A DNA stretch of 64,000 nucleotides. Source: Massilia sp. R2A-15 (lineage in GTDB: Bacteria; Pseudomonadota; Gammaproteobacteria; Burkholderiales; Burkholderiaceae_D). The stretch lies in NCBI RefSeq assembly GCF_030704305.1, contig NZ_CP131935.1, forward strand, positions 558,001 to 622,000, in the 5' to 3' direction. The notes beneath the pieces were generated by a model. It worked only from the letters and a program-made list of their open reading frames with translations, was not told the origin of the DNA and did no database searches. The translations under genes and the position numbers were made by a program. This document shows, piece after piece, positions 63,913-64,000 of the stretch. Position 1 is the first letter of the stretch, and every line of letters begins with the position of its first letter.

Positions 63913-64000
63913 TAAAAAGGCTTAAAAATGATGGGGTTGCGGCATTTTACCGTATGGAAGGGGGAACTTGGGCGGGCAGGCGCGTTCTATAGGATAATCT

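Overview
The window is GC-rich, densely coded DNA that looks like a chromosome segment of a beta-proteobacterium of the order Burkholderiales, most likely an Oxalobacteraceae member (Massilia/Duganella/Telluria-like). This rests on gene content (DUF3422, class I fumarases, HPF/RaiA, DUF1345, many TonB-related proteins), strong GC3 bias, and intergenic inverted repeats of a kind I associate with that family. The assignment is inference, because no rRNA gene is present.

Layout. 1-5.5 kb: end of a chemoreceptor gene, two tandem TonB-C-terminal-like secreted proteins, an MFS transporter and a DUF3422 protein. 5.6-10.3 kb: a tartrate-use locus (MFS transporter, ttdA, ttdB, LuxR-type regulator) facing a LysR regulator. 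10.3-15.4 kb: tRNA-His, murI, class I fumarase and acs. 15.5-18.4 kb: a large Asp-box beta-propeller lipoprotein. 18.75-21.65 kb: tRNA-Ser followed by an AT-rich island bounded by a repeat of the tRNA 3' end; its only clear gene is an AAA_13/RloC-like ATPase, a candidate defence gene. 21.7-30 kb: cytochrome P450, small conserved proteins, a carbamoyltransferase, a hydrolase and an asparaginase.

30.2-36.6 kb holds the most interesting locus, an apparent Fap-like (functional amyloid) secretion operon. In transcription order it encodes a 530-aa Gly/Asn-rich exported protein, a small exported protein, a periplasmic C39 peptidase (FapD-like), a second small exported protein (FapE-like) and a coiled-coil outer-membrane barrel (FapF-like). 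A sequence matching the -24/-12 sigma-54 consensus lies upstream of the first gene, and a sigma-54 activator gene sits directly upstream. The two small exported proteins carry a double-glycine motif of the form QLxxxRGG, plausible substrate sites for the C39 peptidase, and they share a C-terminal motif.

36.7-55 kb is mostly housekeeping: pirin, a lipoprotein, VanZ, a HipBA-like pair, an SDR, a lemA/TPM cluster, pyrF, sbcB, a cNMP-binding/GGDEF protein, a cobalamin-binding-like protein, HPF, transporters, a ferredoxin-type reductase and a small epimerase. It contains several REP/BIME-like inverted repeats.

55-60 kb is a second unusual region: a TonB-dependent receptor and two paralogous proteins with a DUF1399/GRDP-like domain followed by short tandem repeats (AWCQL x4 in one, AFSL x3 in the other). 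Two FNR-type palindromes are nearby, both with convincing class II promoter geometry. The window ends with a CHASE-domain histidine kinase and glnS.
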